Positions 1 through 7,869 of a DNA stretch of 64,000 nt are shown piece after piece (positions within the stretch are counted from its first letter, which is position 1; each line of letters begins with the position of its first letter). The translations under genes were made by a program, and so were the position numbers. Location of the stretch: assembly GCF_001894805.1 (NCBI RefSeq), contig NZ_BCWX01000007.1:87721-151720 (forward strand). The letters run 5' to 3'. The notes beneath the pieces were generated by a model. The model was not told the origin of the DNA, did not search any database, and saw only the letters and a list, made by a program, of their open reading frames with translations. Source of the DNA: Rhodococcus globerulus NBRC 14531. GTDB taxonomy: Bacteria > Actinomycetota > Actinomycetes > Mycobacteriales > Mycobacteriaceae.

Positions 1-129
1 TGTGGAGCCGCCAAGTTCGGTCTCGGATTCGAACAGCAGCACGGAAGCGCCCTCTTCGGCTGCCGATACCGCAGCTGCGAGTCCCGCTCCGCCGCCGCCG
101 ATGACAACAACATCCCAGTGATCACTCAC
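1..129 (-). CDS. FAD-dependent oxidoreductase, N-terminal fragment
   Basis: This is the 5' end of a gene that continues past the left edge. It begins with GTG at 129-127 and reads SDHWDVVVIGGGGAGLAAA, a dinucleotide-binding GxGxxG-type loop. An acidic/Gly patch ending GGST follows, which is typical of the fumarate reductase / 3-ketosteroid dehydrogenase (KstD) flavoprotein family. The start overlaps the stop of the upstream SDR as GTGA, so the two are translationally coupled in one leftward operon. About 43 codons are visible. FAD binding is well supported, but the substrate cannot be told; a steroid or cyclic-ketone dehydrogenase would fit the context. Confidence 0.8.
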   Translation of the reverse strand, partial: MSDHWDVVVIGGGGAGLAAAVSAAEEGASVLLFESETELGGST

Positions 130-908
130 GAAAGTTCTCCAGTCTCCGCAATGATGCGGTGGTACAAGCCGTTCGAGACCAGTCCGCCGTCCACAGTGAT
201 TTCGGTTCCACTCGTGTAGGTCGACTTGTCGGACAGCAGGAACAGAACTGCCTCGGTGATCTCGTCCAGAGTTGCCATGCGCCCGAAGGGAACCGACTTC
301 AGTGACGCGGCAACAAAATCGCTTGCTCCACCGAGCAAGTCCGTACCGACCAGACCCGGGTGCACCGAGTTGACACGAATTCCCCACTGCGCAAAGTTGC
401 CTGCCGCTGATTTCGACAGCCCGGTCAGGCCCCATTTGCTCGAGGAGTAGGCCGGTGAGAAGTATCCGACCTGACCGGCGATGGACGAGATGTTGACGAT
501 GGATCCGCCTCCGCTCTCCTGCATCAACGGAGCCACCGCCTTCATGCCGTAAAACGGCCCGAAGAGGTTGATCTTCATGGTCAGTTCCCAGATGTCATCA
601 GGGGTGTCCATGAATTCGAGCCGCCGAGAGATACCGGCATTATTGATCAGCCCGCCCAGTTCACCGTGCGCAGAGCGGATTTCGTCGACAACTCGCGCCC
701 ACGCGGAGGGGTCGGTGACATCGAGCGAATGCGCGGACGCCGAACCTCCGCCTGAGATGATCTCCTCGACCAGAGCGGAGGAATCCGCCACATCCGCGAT
801 GCACACGTGGGAACCACGAGCCGCCAGCGTGCGCGAGTGGTGTGCTCCCATTCCCCCGGCACCACCCGTAACCAGAACGACACCAGGATAATTCGTGCGA
901 TCAGACAT
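126..908 (-). CDS. SDR-family oxidoreductase
   Basis: A classical short-chain dehydrogenase/reductase of about 260 residues, expected to be cytosolic and NAD(P)-dependent. It shows the cofactor loop VTGGAGGMG, the NNAG motif (NNAGISR), an active-site Ser (NISSIAG) and YSSSK as the catalytic Tyr-Lys pair. I start it at MSDRTNYPG (908) because this overlaps the preceding SDR stop by 8 bases; a longer frame to 932 lies wholly inside that gene. It is the third gene of a leftward cluster (NTF2-like protein, SDR, SDR, flavoprotein), probably controlled by the divergent IclR regulator. The substrate is unknown; an alcohol/ketone step in alicyclic or terpenoid/steroid breakdown is likely. Confidence 0.88.
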   Translation of the reverse strand: MSDRTNYPGVVLVTGGAGGMGAHHSRTLAARGSHVCIADVADSSALVEEIISGGGSASAHSLDVTDPSAWARVVDEIRSAHGELGGLINNAGISRRLEFMDTPDDIWELTMKINLFGPFYGMKAVAPLMQESGGGSIVNISSIAGQVGYFSPAYSSSKWGLTGLSKSAAGNFAQWGIRVNSVHPGLVGTDLLGGASDFVAASLKSVPFGRMATLDEITEAVLFLLSDKSTYTSGTEITVDGGLVSNGLYHRIIAETGELS

Positions 909-1737
909 GTCGCGAACCGCCGTCGACGGCAATGCTGTGACCGGTGACGTAACGCGCGCTGTCCGAGAGCAGGAACAGCACCGGGCCGAAGACCTCTTCC
1001 GGGGAACCCAACCGGTGCAGCGGAACAGCGTCGAGAGCCTTGGCCAGTGCGGCCGGATCTTCCTGGACCCATTTGGTCATGGCGGTGTCGATGTACCCGG
1101 GCGCTATGGAGTTGACACGAAGTCCCTTGTCGCCGAATTCGACTGCGAGAGATTCGGTGAGGTGCGCGACGGCTGCCTTCGACGTGCAATACGCACCACG
1201 GCCCTTACGGACGCGCAGAGCGGACACCGAGGACATGTTCACGATGGCACCACCGGGCTTCATGTGGCGAGCGGCGGCCTGAGCGCCGTACAGGACGCCT
1301 TCGACGTTGACGCTCAACGTCGCACCGATCTGCTCGGGTGTGATCTCCTCGGCCAGCGCAAACGGGAAGATACCGGCGTTGTTGATCCAGAAGTCGACCT
1401 GTCCGAACTCCGCGAGTGCCAGCTTGGCCAGCGTCTCGTGATCGTCGGGCTTGGTGACGTCGACGCGGGCACCGATCACACGGCCGGGCTTGTCCGCCAA
1501 GGAGTTTGCGCTCAGTGCAGCATTGATTGTCTGGGCAGTTTCCAGCATCTGCTCTTCGTTGATGTCTGCACCGACTACGTTGACTCCGCGTGACGCCAGA
1601 CCTTCCGCGAACGTCGCACCCATTCCCTGGGCAGCGCCGGTCACTACGGCAACCTTGCCTGCCAACTCCGGGTACACCGCCGACATTTGCGTGGCAACGG
1701 TGCGGCCCGGGTTCGTCTGATCGGCGTTAACGGTCAT
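901..1737 (-). CDS. SDR-family oxidoreductase
   Basis: Second classical SDR of the cluster, about 278 residues. Motifs are VTGAAQGMG (cofactor loop), NNAGIFP, SSVSALR (active-site Ser) and YCTSK (Tyr-x3-Lys). The start at 1737 (MTVNADQTNPG) has a ribosome site GTAGGAG about 11 bases upstream. An N-terminal tail of roughly 27 residues precedes the Rossmann core. Its stop overlaps the next SDR, so the two are probably co-translated and may form sequential or paired dehydrogenases. The substrate is not predictable from sequence alone. Confidence 0.9.
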   Translation of the reverse strand: MTVNADQTNPGRTVATQMSAVYPELAGKVAVVTGAAQGMGATFAEGLASRGVNVVGADINEEQMLETAQTINAALSANSLADKPGRVIGARVDVTKPDDHETLAKLALAEFGQVDFWINNAGIFPFALAEEITPEQIGATLSVNVEGVLYGAQAAARHMKPGGAIVNMSSVSALRVRKGRGAYCTSKAAVAHLTESLAVEFGDKGLRVNSIAPGYIDTAMTKWVQEDPAALAKALDAVPLHRLGSPEEVFGPVLFLLSDSARYVTGHSIAVDGGSRHV

Positions 1738-1786
1738 GATATTTGGTCTCCTACTGAATTCTGTTGTGCACAAACGTGAAAGACGG

Positions 1787-2227
1787 TTAGGGATTGCGTG
1801 GCGCGTCGTCGCGGGACACGATGCGGCGGGCGATCTTCCACTCGTCACCGACTCGAATCACTCGATCCGTGATCGTTGTCATCCGAACCAATCGCGTGTC
1901 CCCACCGCGCTTGGTCGCGACGATCTGCAGATAGCCGCGCACCGTCAACTCGGCTTCGACTGCCGTTTCCACCAACAAGTTGGTGATCACGTGCCGATGA
2001 ACCTCGTCCGCCGCTTCGGCTCCGGAGTAGAACCGGCCGGCAAAAGCTTCGAGATCCGAAGAACCGACTACCGGTTCCGGATAGCTGGGCGAATGGAACT
2101 CACCGTCAGTCGTAAATGTTGCCGCCCAATCACGTTGACGCCCGGAGTCGATGAGATGACTCTGCAATGCATACAACTGGTGGATTGCGGCAACGTCGCC
2201 GGCCGCCACTCCGCGGTAGTCAGTCAT
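1787..2227 (-). CDS. SnoaL/NTF2-like family protein
   Basis: A small alpha+beta-barrel protein (146 residues) of the SnoaL-like / nuclear transport factor 2 fold, a family that includes ketosteroid isomerases, dehydratases and ring-hydroxylating dioxygenase beta-like subunits. Recognition rests on the N-terminal helix pattern (IHQLYALQSHLIDSG, RDWAATFTTDGEF), the central RHVITNLLVE strand and a C-terminal WKIARRIVSRD. Start at 2227 is supported by GGAGA about 10 bases upstream. First gene of the leftward cluster and directly divergent from the IclR regulator. The exact activity is unknown. Confidence 0.82.
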   Translation of the reverse strand: MTDYRGVAAGDVAAIHQLYALQSHLIDSGRQRDWAATFTTDGEFHSPSYPEPVVGSSDLEAFAGRFYSGAEAADEVHRHVITNLLVETAVEAELTVRGYLQIVATKRGGDTRLVRMTTITDRVIRVGDEWKIARRIVSRDDAPRNP

Positions 2228-2291
2228 GAGGATGTTCTCTCCGGAAAACACTGCGCTGGACTCCCCTGAAGGGTTGCCCACCTGTCGAATG

Positions 2292-2308
2292 TGTGCGATA
2301 ATCGCACA
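2292..2308. promoter_or_regulatory. Probable IclR operator (17-bp perfect palindrome)
   Basis: TGTGCGATAATCGCACA is a perfect palindrome with an 8-base arm and one central base. It lies in the 142-bp region between the NTF2-like gene (leftward) and the IclR gene (rightward). A further half-site GTGCGATA occurs at 2313-2320, exactly 20 bases from the first one, so both sit on the same helix face. This is what an autoregulating, divergently acting IclR repressor/activator site would look like. The assignment is inferred from position and symmetry. Confidence 0.65.
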
Positions 2309-2369
2309 GGCCGTGCGATATGAACAAAGCGTAGGTGGCCCACCTCACAAACGTCAAGGAGCGAACTCG

Positions 2370-3092
2370 ATGCGCGAACTCAGTGATGACCATCGACCCC
2401 GAATAAGTCCAGTTCAAGTGGACTCCGGCATGTCGAAAACTCTCCATCACGGACTCGAGATTCTGGAGCTCCTCACCTCCTATCCGCACGGGTTGTCGGT
2501 CACAGACATCGCCGACGGCATCGGAGTTCACCGGACGGTCGCGCACCGACTCATCCGGACTCTCGAGGCACATCACTTGTGCCGCAAGGACACTTTCAAA
2601 CGCGTCACACTCGGCGCAGGACTGGTCACCCTCGCCGAACCGGTGGAGCAGGATTTGCGAACCCTCGCCCGCCCGATCCTCGAAGAACTTGCCGACGCCA
2701 CCGAAGCCACGGCCCACCTCGTGGTCCGCGAGAGCGAGACCGAAGTTCGCGCACTGATGGTCGTCGAGCCACGCAGCGCCCGAATGCACGTCGCCTTCCG
2801 TCCCGGCCAGGTCGATCCGATCGACCGCGGCTCCGCCGGCCTGTCCATGCTGGCCTCACTCCCACCCGTCGACGGTGAACGAGACGAAGTGCGCATTGCC
2901 CGTGCGCGCGGTTACGCGTCGACGATCGGCGAGATCACCCCTTCCGTCCACGGCATTTCGGCGGCAGTTCCCGGACGCCGCGGCGACGCCATCACCAGTA
3001 TCGGAATCTCCGCTTTCCACGCCGAGGACCAAGACGCACTCGGCGCGGAGGTTATCGCCGCCGCACAAAAACTGGGAAGCTTGTTGCGCTGA
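2370..3092 (+). CDS. IclR-family transcriptional regulator
   Basis: A 240-residue IclR-type regulator. The N-terminal winged helix-turn-helix is visible (ILELLTSYPHGLSVTDIAD, then VHRTVAHRLIRTLEAH), followed by the effector-binding IclR domain ending in ISAAVPGRR and a C-terminal helix. Start MRELSDDHR at 2370 has AAGGAG 10 bases upstream; the open frame extends upstream to 2226 but that part crosses the operator. It is divergent from the NTF2/SDR/SDR/flavoprotein cluster and is its likely pathway-specific regulator, responding to an unknown intermediate. Confidence 0.9.
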   Translation: MRELSDDHRPRISPVQVDSGMSKTLHHGLEILELLTSYPHGLSVTDIADGIGVHRTVAHRLIRTLEAHHLCRKDTFKRVTLGAGLVTLAEPVEQDLRTLARPILEELADATEATAHLVVRESETEVRALMVVEPRSARMHVAFRPGQVDPIDRGSAGLSMLASLPPVDGERDEVRIARARGYASTIGEITPSVHGISAAVPGRRGDAITSIGISAFHAEDQDALGAEVIAAAQKLGSLLR

Positions 3093-3192
3093 TCGCCGCA
3101 ATGTCGAGCCTCGGGAATATCGCAGGCTCGACATTGTTGAGTCAGCATGAGATAGTTGAACAATCAACTACCTAAGTGCAAGGAGTTACGAC

Positions 3193-4158
3193 ATGCCTGC
3201 TGTGACAGTCGAGAACATTTTGGCCCTGCCCCGGCTCGACGAGCCTGCAGCGTCCGCAGTCAGCCGTCCCGTCAAGAGCATCACCACCGCTCCCGTCGGC
3301 TACGAAGGCGAAGGCTTCCCCGTACACCGCGCATTCGCGGGCATCGATCTCTCAGCACTCGACCCGTTCATCCACATGGACCAGATGGGTGAGGTCAACT
3401 ACGCCCCCGGAGAACCCAAGGGCACGCCCTGGCACCCGCACCGCGGCTTCGAAACCGTCACCTACATGATCGACGGCATCATGGAGCACCAGGACTCCAA
3501 CGGCGGCGGCGGCATTATCGGCGGCGGTGACACCCAGTGGATGACCGCAGGTGGCGGCATCCTCCACATCGAGACGCCCCCGGAGCACCTCGTTGTCAGC
3601 GGCGGCCTCTTCCACGGCGTCCAACTGTGGGTGAACCTCCCCCGAGACAACAAGATGGCAGCGCCGCGGTACCAGGACATCACCGGAAACAAGGTCGCTC
3701 TGCTCTCGTCGCACGACGGCGGCGCATTGGTACGCGTCATCGCAGGCGAGATCGCCGGCCACGCCGGACCGGGATCGACGTACACGCCCATCGCGTTGTC
3801 CCACACGACCATCGCACCTGGCGCCAGCGTCACGTTGCCGTGGAACCCCGAGTTCAACGCCATCGCCTATGTTCTTGCCGGTGAGGGAACCGTCGGCGCA
3901 GAGCGTCGGCCGATCCGCGCAGGCCAGACCGCCGTGTACGGACGCGGCGACTCCATCACCATCGCCGCATCCGATCGCCAGGATTCACGGACCGAATCGC
4001 TCGAGGTCTTCATCCTCGGCGGCAAGCCGATCCGCGAGCCCATCGCCATGGCCGGACCGTTTGTCATGAACACGAAGTCCGAGGTCATGCAGGCATTCGA
4101 GGACTTCCAGGCCGGACGCCTCGGTTCCATCCCGGCAGCCCACGAAACTCTGAGCTGA
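3193..4158 (+). CDS. Pirin family protein
   Basis: A 321-residue bicupin of the pirin family with the characteristic N-terminal metal site: HPH within PWHPHRGFETVTY, and H-x-E within GGILHIETPPE. The Gly-rich stretch SNGGGGIIGGGDTQW is a family feature. The C-terminal cupin (VYGRGDSITI, then pirin-C) is intact. Start at 3193 is preceded by AAGGAG. Known pirins bind Fe, and some (YhhW-like) have quercetinase activity; no specific role can be inferred. It is followed after one base by a second pirin-type gene, and a third follows that. Confidence 0.9.
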   Translation: MPAVTVENILALPRLDEPAASAVSRPVKSITTAPVGYEGEGFPVHRAFAGIDLSALDPFIHMDQMGEVNYAPGEPKGTPWHPHRGFETVTYMIDGIMEHQDSNGGGGIIGGGDTQWMTAGGGILHIETPPEHLVVSGGLFHGVQLWVNLPRDNKMAAPRYQDITGNKVALLSSHDGGALVRVIAGEIAGHAGPGSTYTPIALSHTTIAPGASVTLPWNPEFNAIAYVLAGEGTVGAERRPIRAGQTAVYGRGDSITIAASDRQDSRTESLEVFILGGKPIREPIAMAGPFVMNTKSEVMQAFEDFQAGRLGSIPAAHETLS

Positions 4159-4159
4159 C

Positions 4160-4921
4160 ATGAAATCGGTAGTAGTTCAGCGTGCGCATGAACGTGCGCA
4201 CCTGAACTACGGCTGGCTCACGTCCCGTCACAGCTTCCCCTTCGCCGGAAACTTCGACCACGCCGCTTACGCGCACGGATTACTTCTGGTCAACAACGAC
4301 GACATCGTCGAAGCCGGCTCCGGTTTCGACACCCATCAACACCTCGACACCGAAATCGTGACGTGGGTGCTCAGCGGTTCCCTGGTCCACCAGGATTCAG
4401 CTGGGCACACCGGCGAAATTCATCGCGGCCTCGCGCAACGAATGAGCGCCGGAACCGGGATACTGCATTCCGAGCGCAACGACACCCGGCGCGCCGACGG
4501 TACCCGCCACACAGAACCGGTCCACGTCGTCCAAATGTGGATTCCACCAGACGAATCCGGGATCACTCCGAGCTATCAGGAACTCAACGTCAACACCGAA
4601 CTCGACGCCGGTGGCTTGATCACCTTGGCGTCGGGAATGCCCGCGCATCGCGATCACAGCGCGATCACGCTTCACAACAAGTTTGCGGCGCTGCACGTTG
4701 CACGCCTCGACATCGGTCAGACGATAACCCTGCCGGACGCCCCGTATGTTCACGCCTACATCCCGCAGGGCTCCGTCACAGTCGAGGGCGTCGACACTCT
4801 CTCGACCGGAGATTCGTTGCGACTCAAGGAAACCGGCGGACATCGAGTCACCGCCGCGGAACCCGCAGAAGTTCTGATCTGGGAGATGCACGCCGGACTG
4901 CGGCCCCATCTCGTACGCTGA
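4160..4921 (+). CDS. Pirin family protein (YhaK/YhhW-like, short form)
   Basis: A 253-residue bicupin. The ligand motif THQHLDTEIVTW plus GILHSERND gives the pirin His-His-His-Glu set. It is the shorter type with a reduced C-terminal cupin (pirin C-terminal 2 type), unlike the 321-residue protein upstream. The start lies one base after the previous stop, so it is in the same transcript. It aligns residue for residue over long stretches with the next gene (QRMSAGTGI, HSE, EVLIWEMHA), so the two look like products of tandem duplication. Confidence 0.88.
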   Translation: MKSVVVQRAHERAHLNYGWLTSRHSFPFAGNFDHAAYAHGLLLVNNDDIVEAGSGFDTHQHLDTEIVTWVLSGSLVHQDSAGHTGEIHRGLAQRMSAGTGILHSERNDTRRADGTRHTEPVHVVQMWIPPDESGITPSYQELNVNTELDAGGLITLASGMPAHRDHSAITLHNKFAALHVARLDIGQTITLPDAPYVHAYIPQGSVTVEGVDTLSTGDSLRLKETGGHRVTAAEPAEVLIWEMHAGLRPHLVR

Positions 4922-4949
4922 AAGCATTCGGCCCCAAAGGAGGAACGCC

Positions 4950-5714
4950 ATGTCGGCGCTCACAACCCCGCACATCGACGTCCACCGCAGCGGTGATCGC
5001 CTGAAATCCCGCATCTCCTGGCTTGATTCGAAGCATTCCTTCTCGTTCGGGCAGCACTACGACCCCGACAACACCCACCACGGCCTGCTCCTCGTCAACA
5101 ACGACGACACCGTGCTCGCGGGTACCGGATTCGACACCCATCCGCACAAGGACATGGAAATCGTTACCTGGGTGCTGCGCGGTTCGCTCGTTCACCAAGA
5201 CTCCATCGGGCACTCCGGTGTCATCTATCCCGGACTCGCGCAACGGATGAGCGCAGGCACCGGGATCATGCACAGCGAGAAGAACGACTCGTGGCGTCTG
5301 GGCGGCCAACAGCACTCCGATCCGGTGCACTTCATCCAGATGTGGGTTGCGCCCGACGAGGGTGGACTGACTCCCGGATACGAACAACTCGAAATCGACG
5401 ACGAACTCCTACGCGGCGGACTCATACCCGTCGCCTCCGGAATGGATCGCTACAAAGATCATTCGGCCATCCGCATCAACAACAAGTACGCGGCACTGCA
5501 TGTGGCGCGGATTCTCCCCGGCACAAGTGTGACCCTGCCGAACGCCCCGTTCCTCCACGTTTTCGTGGCCGAAGGAACCGCAGACATGGAGGGCACCGGC
5601 ACCCTCTACGAAGGTGATGCCGTCCGCATGAGCGACTCCGGCGGACAACTCGTCACCTCCGAAACCGGTGCCGAAGTGCTGGTCTGGGAAATGCACGCAC
5701 GTATCGGTGGCTGA
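4950..5714 (+). CDS. Pirin family protein (YhaK/YhhW-like, short form)
   Basis: A 254-residue bicupin, close paralogue of the preceding gene. Metal motif THPHKDMEIVTW and GIMHSEKND; C-terminus EVLVWEMHARIGG. The ribosome site AAAGGAGG is 8 bases before ATG. It completes a run of three pirin-family genes. Small differences in the loop between the cupins (LGGQQHSDPVHFIQMW versus TRHTEPVHVVQMW) suggest diverged substrates rather than exact redundancy. Confidence 0.88.
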   Translation: MSALTTPHIDVHRSGDRLKSRISWLDSKHSFSFGQHYDPDNTHHGLLLVNNDDTVLAGTGFDTHPHKDMEIVTWVLRGSLVHQDSIGHSGVIYPGLAQRMSAGTGIMHSEKNDSWRLGGQQHSDPVHFIQMWVAPDEGGLTPGYEQLEIDDELLRGGLIPVASGMDRYKDHSAIRINNKYAALHVARILPGTSVTLPNAPFLHVFVAEGTADMEGTGTLYEGDAVRMSDSGGQLVTSETGAEVLVWEMHARIGG

Positions 5715-5759
5715 GACCCGGCGACCGGTCCCATCTCCGGTACGGGCGATACTCGATAC

Positions 5760-6680
5760 ATGAGCATCGACAACTCCGCGCCCACCGTCAAACTTGATCC
5801 CCTCAACACCTTGATGGATGTACGCGCAGTAGCGATCACTCCTGGCGATCTCAGCTTCGCGCAGACAATCGGGGACCGCTTCCACGACCACCGCGGACGC
5901 ACAGTGCTCGGATCGCTCGGCGTCATGATCGACGGCGCCATGGGTGGGGCTGTCTACTCGGGGCTCACTTCGGGTCACCAATCGGTGCTCGCACAGGTCA
6001 CGGTCAGTGCGGCCGCCGATATCCCGTCGACGGGAACAGTTGGAGCCACCGGTGCACTCGTGCACCTCGACGACGGAGTCGGACTGGCGTCGGGACAACT
6101 ACGCGGTGACGACAGCACACTTCTGGCAGTGATGGCCGGGCGCGCCATGATTGTCTCGCGGCCACCCGTCGTTGCACCCGACGACTACATCGCCGGCCCT
6201 GCCCTCGATGTGCCGGTTCCCGAAGAAGTCAGTGACCTGAGTGGACTGAGCGGATCCGACGTCGTCGAAGGAATCCTGGCCGGAACTATCATGCGTGGAC
6301 CGCTCGCCGGACTCCTCGACCTCACGCTGACCGAGGTAACGCCAGGCGCTGTCGTCGGCGAACTTGCGCCGGTCGAATGGATGGCCAACCCGCTCGGCGC
6401 AGTACAGGGCGGTGTACTCATCTCCGCCACCGACGCCATCACCGGGCTCGCCGCGCAAACCCTGACTACCGCCGAACAGGATTACCGCGTCCTCGATCAC
6501 AAGATCGACTTCCTGCGCTCACCCGCCATCGGTGGTCCCGTCATGCGCGGCGAAGCCAACGTGATCCGCGCCGGACGTAGGCTCGCACTCATCGAATCGC
6601 GCATCGTGGACAACACCGGTCAGGTCTACATCCGCGCCACCTCGAGCGTCCAGATGATCTCCCAGCAAGTTCACAGCTGA
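5760..6680 (+). CDS. PaaI-type double-hotdog acyl-CoA thioesterase
   Basis: A 306-residue protein with two hotdog (4HBT) modules. Residues roughly 20-135 form one (RGRTVLGSLGVMIDGAMGGAVYS) and roughly 185-300 the second (WMANPLGAVQGGVLISATDAI). The second carries the N-x-x-G-x-x-x-GG pattern of PaaI-type thioesterases with an acidic residue on the long helix. Such proteins hydrolyse acyl-CoAs in the cytosol. It follows the pirin genes after 45 bases. The acyl group is unknown. Confidence 0.8.
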   Translation: MSIDNSAPTVKLDPLNTLMDVRAVAITPGDLSFAQTIGDRFHDHRGRTVLGSLGVMIDGAMGGAVYSGLTSGHQSVLAQVTVSAAADIPSTGTVGATGALVHLDDGVGLASGQLRGDDSTLLAVMAGRAMIVSRPPVVAPDDYIAGPALDVPVPEEVSDLSGLSGSDVVEGILAGTIMRGPLAGLLDLTLTEVTPGAVVGELAPVEWMANPLGAVQGGVLISATDAITGLAAQTLTTAEQDYRVLDHKIDFLRSPAIGGPVMRGEANVIRAGRRLALIESRIVDNTGQVYIRATSSVQMISQQVHS

Positions 6681-6748
6681 TAACCAGCCCCGCGCCAGAC
6701 CGCTCGTCCACCATTGATTCAACAGCCCAGATCAATGGAGGTAGACGC

Positions 6749-7729
6749 GTGAACAAAGACATCGAAGCCAGTCGGCAACGAGTGAGTCGCAGGCGAGCAC
6801 TGGCGCTCGGCGGGACCATCAGCCTCGGTGGACTCATCGCCGCATGTTCCGGCCACAGCGGCAATTCAACCACCACGTCCACCGCTGCGGCCTCCACGAC
6901 CACCGCCGACACCAGCGCCGCTGCTGCCTCCGGCGACGCTGTCACCGCGCTGCTCGCCAAGGCACCACAGTGCGTCATGAGCGAGGAAGAAACTCAGGGC
7001 CCGTACTGGTTCGACGTCGACTCCATCCGCAGTGATATCCGCGAAGATCGACCAGGCACCACCCTCCAGGTCGCACTGCGGGTGCAGGACAACAGCATCT
7101 GCAACGCCGACGGCACCATCGGCGCCGTCAGCAACGCCGTCGTCGAAATCTGGCACTGCGACGCAGGCGGCGTGTACTCCGGCTTCGAGTCCGGTTCACT
7201 GAGCGCAAACGGTGGCGGCGGCGGTGGAACGCCTCCGTCCGGCGGCATGGGCGAACCCCCGGCAGGCGGAATGGGTCAGCCGCCGTCGGGCGCACCCGGC
7301 GGCGGTATGGGCGGCGACATGGGTTCTATGGGCGGCTCCGGCGAAACTTCCGACGGCTCGTACAGCGTCGGTGACAGCGAAGCCACCACCACCGACGACG
7401 GCACCTACCTGCGTGGCGCCCAGACCACGGACGCAAACGGCATCGCGCAGTTCACCACCATTTTCCCGGGCTGGTACATGGGCCGCACCACGCACATCCA
7501 TGTCAAGGTTCACATCGACAAGAAGACTGTCCTCACCACGCAGACCTTCTTCGAGGAGACCCTTCTCGACGAGGTGTATTCCGTCAGCCCGTACAGCGAG
7601 CACACGGGCCGTGAGAACAACACCAACAATTCCAACGACAACATCTTCTCCGACACCGGCATGATGACCGTCGAAAAGCAGTCGGACGGGTCATACCTCG
7701 CCGTCATCAATCTGGGTATCGACGCCTGA
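6749..7729 (+). CDS. Intradiol ring-cleavage dioxygenase-like lipoprotein
   Basis: A 326-residue exported protein. The signal region has twin arginines (RRRALALGG) and a lipobox LIAAC with acylated Cys33; a Ser/Thr/Ala-rich linker follows. The C-terminal domain matches the intradiol dioxygenase fold: PYWFDVDSIRSDIRE, VVEIWHCDAGGVYSG, then FPGWYMGRTTHIHVKV carrying the Tyr and His-x-His iron ligands. Between about residues 152 and 205 there is a Gly/Pro/Met-rich insert absent from cytosolic catechol dioxygenases. The start is GTG with GGAGG upstream. Surface-anchored intradiol-like proteins are known in actinobacteria and may act on extracellular aromatics or quinols; the substrate is unproven. 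Confidence 0.82.
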   Translation: MNKDIEASRQRVSRRRALALGGTISLGGLIAACSGHSGNSTTTSTAAASTTTADTSAAAASGDAVTALLAKAPQCVMSEEETQGPYWFDVDSIRSDIREDRPGTTLQVALRVQDNSICNADGTIGAVSNAVVEIWHCDAGGVYSGFESGSLSANGGGGGGTPPSGGMGEPPAGGMGQPPSGAPGGGMGGDMGSMGGSGETSDGSYSVGDSEATTTDDGTYLRGAQTTDANGIAQFTTIFPGWYMGRTTHIHVKVHIDKKTVLTTQTFFEETLLDEVYSVSPYSEHTGRENNTNNSNDNIFSDTGMMTVEKQSDGSYLAVINLGIDA

Positions 7730-7869
7730 CCCCGATCACCGGAAGCGGGCGGTTCAGTTGGCATCAATTGACGCTCACACCCGAACTTGTGGTGACGCAG
7801 ATCGCCCGAGCACTGAACGGCTCACGATAACGACTGAGCGGATTGTGGTGATCGTGTAAGGATGGAGAA

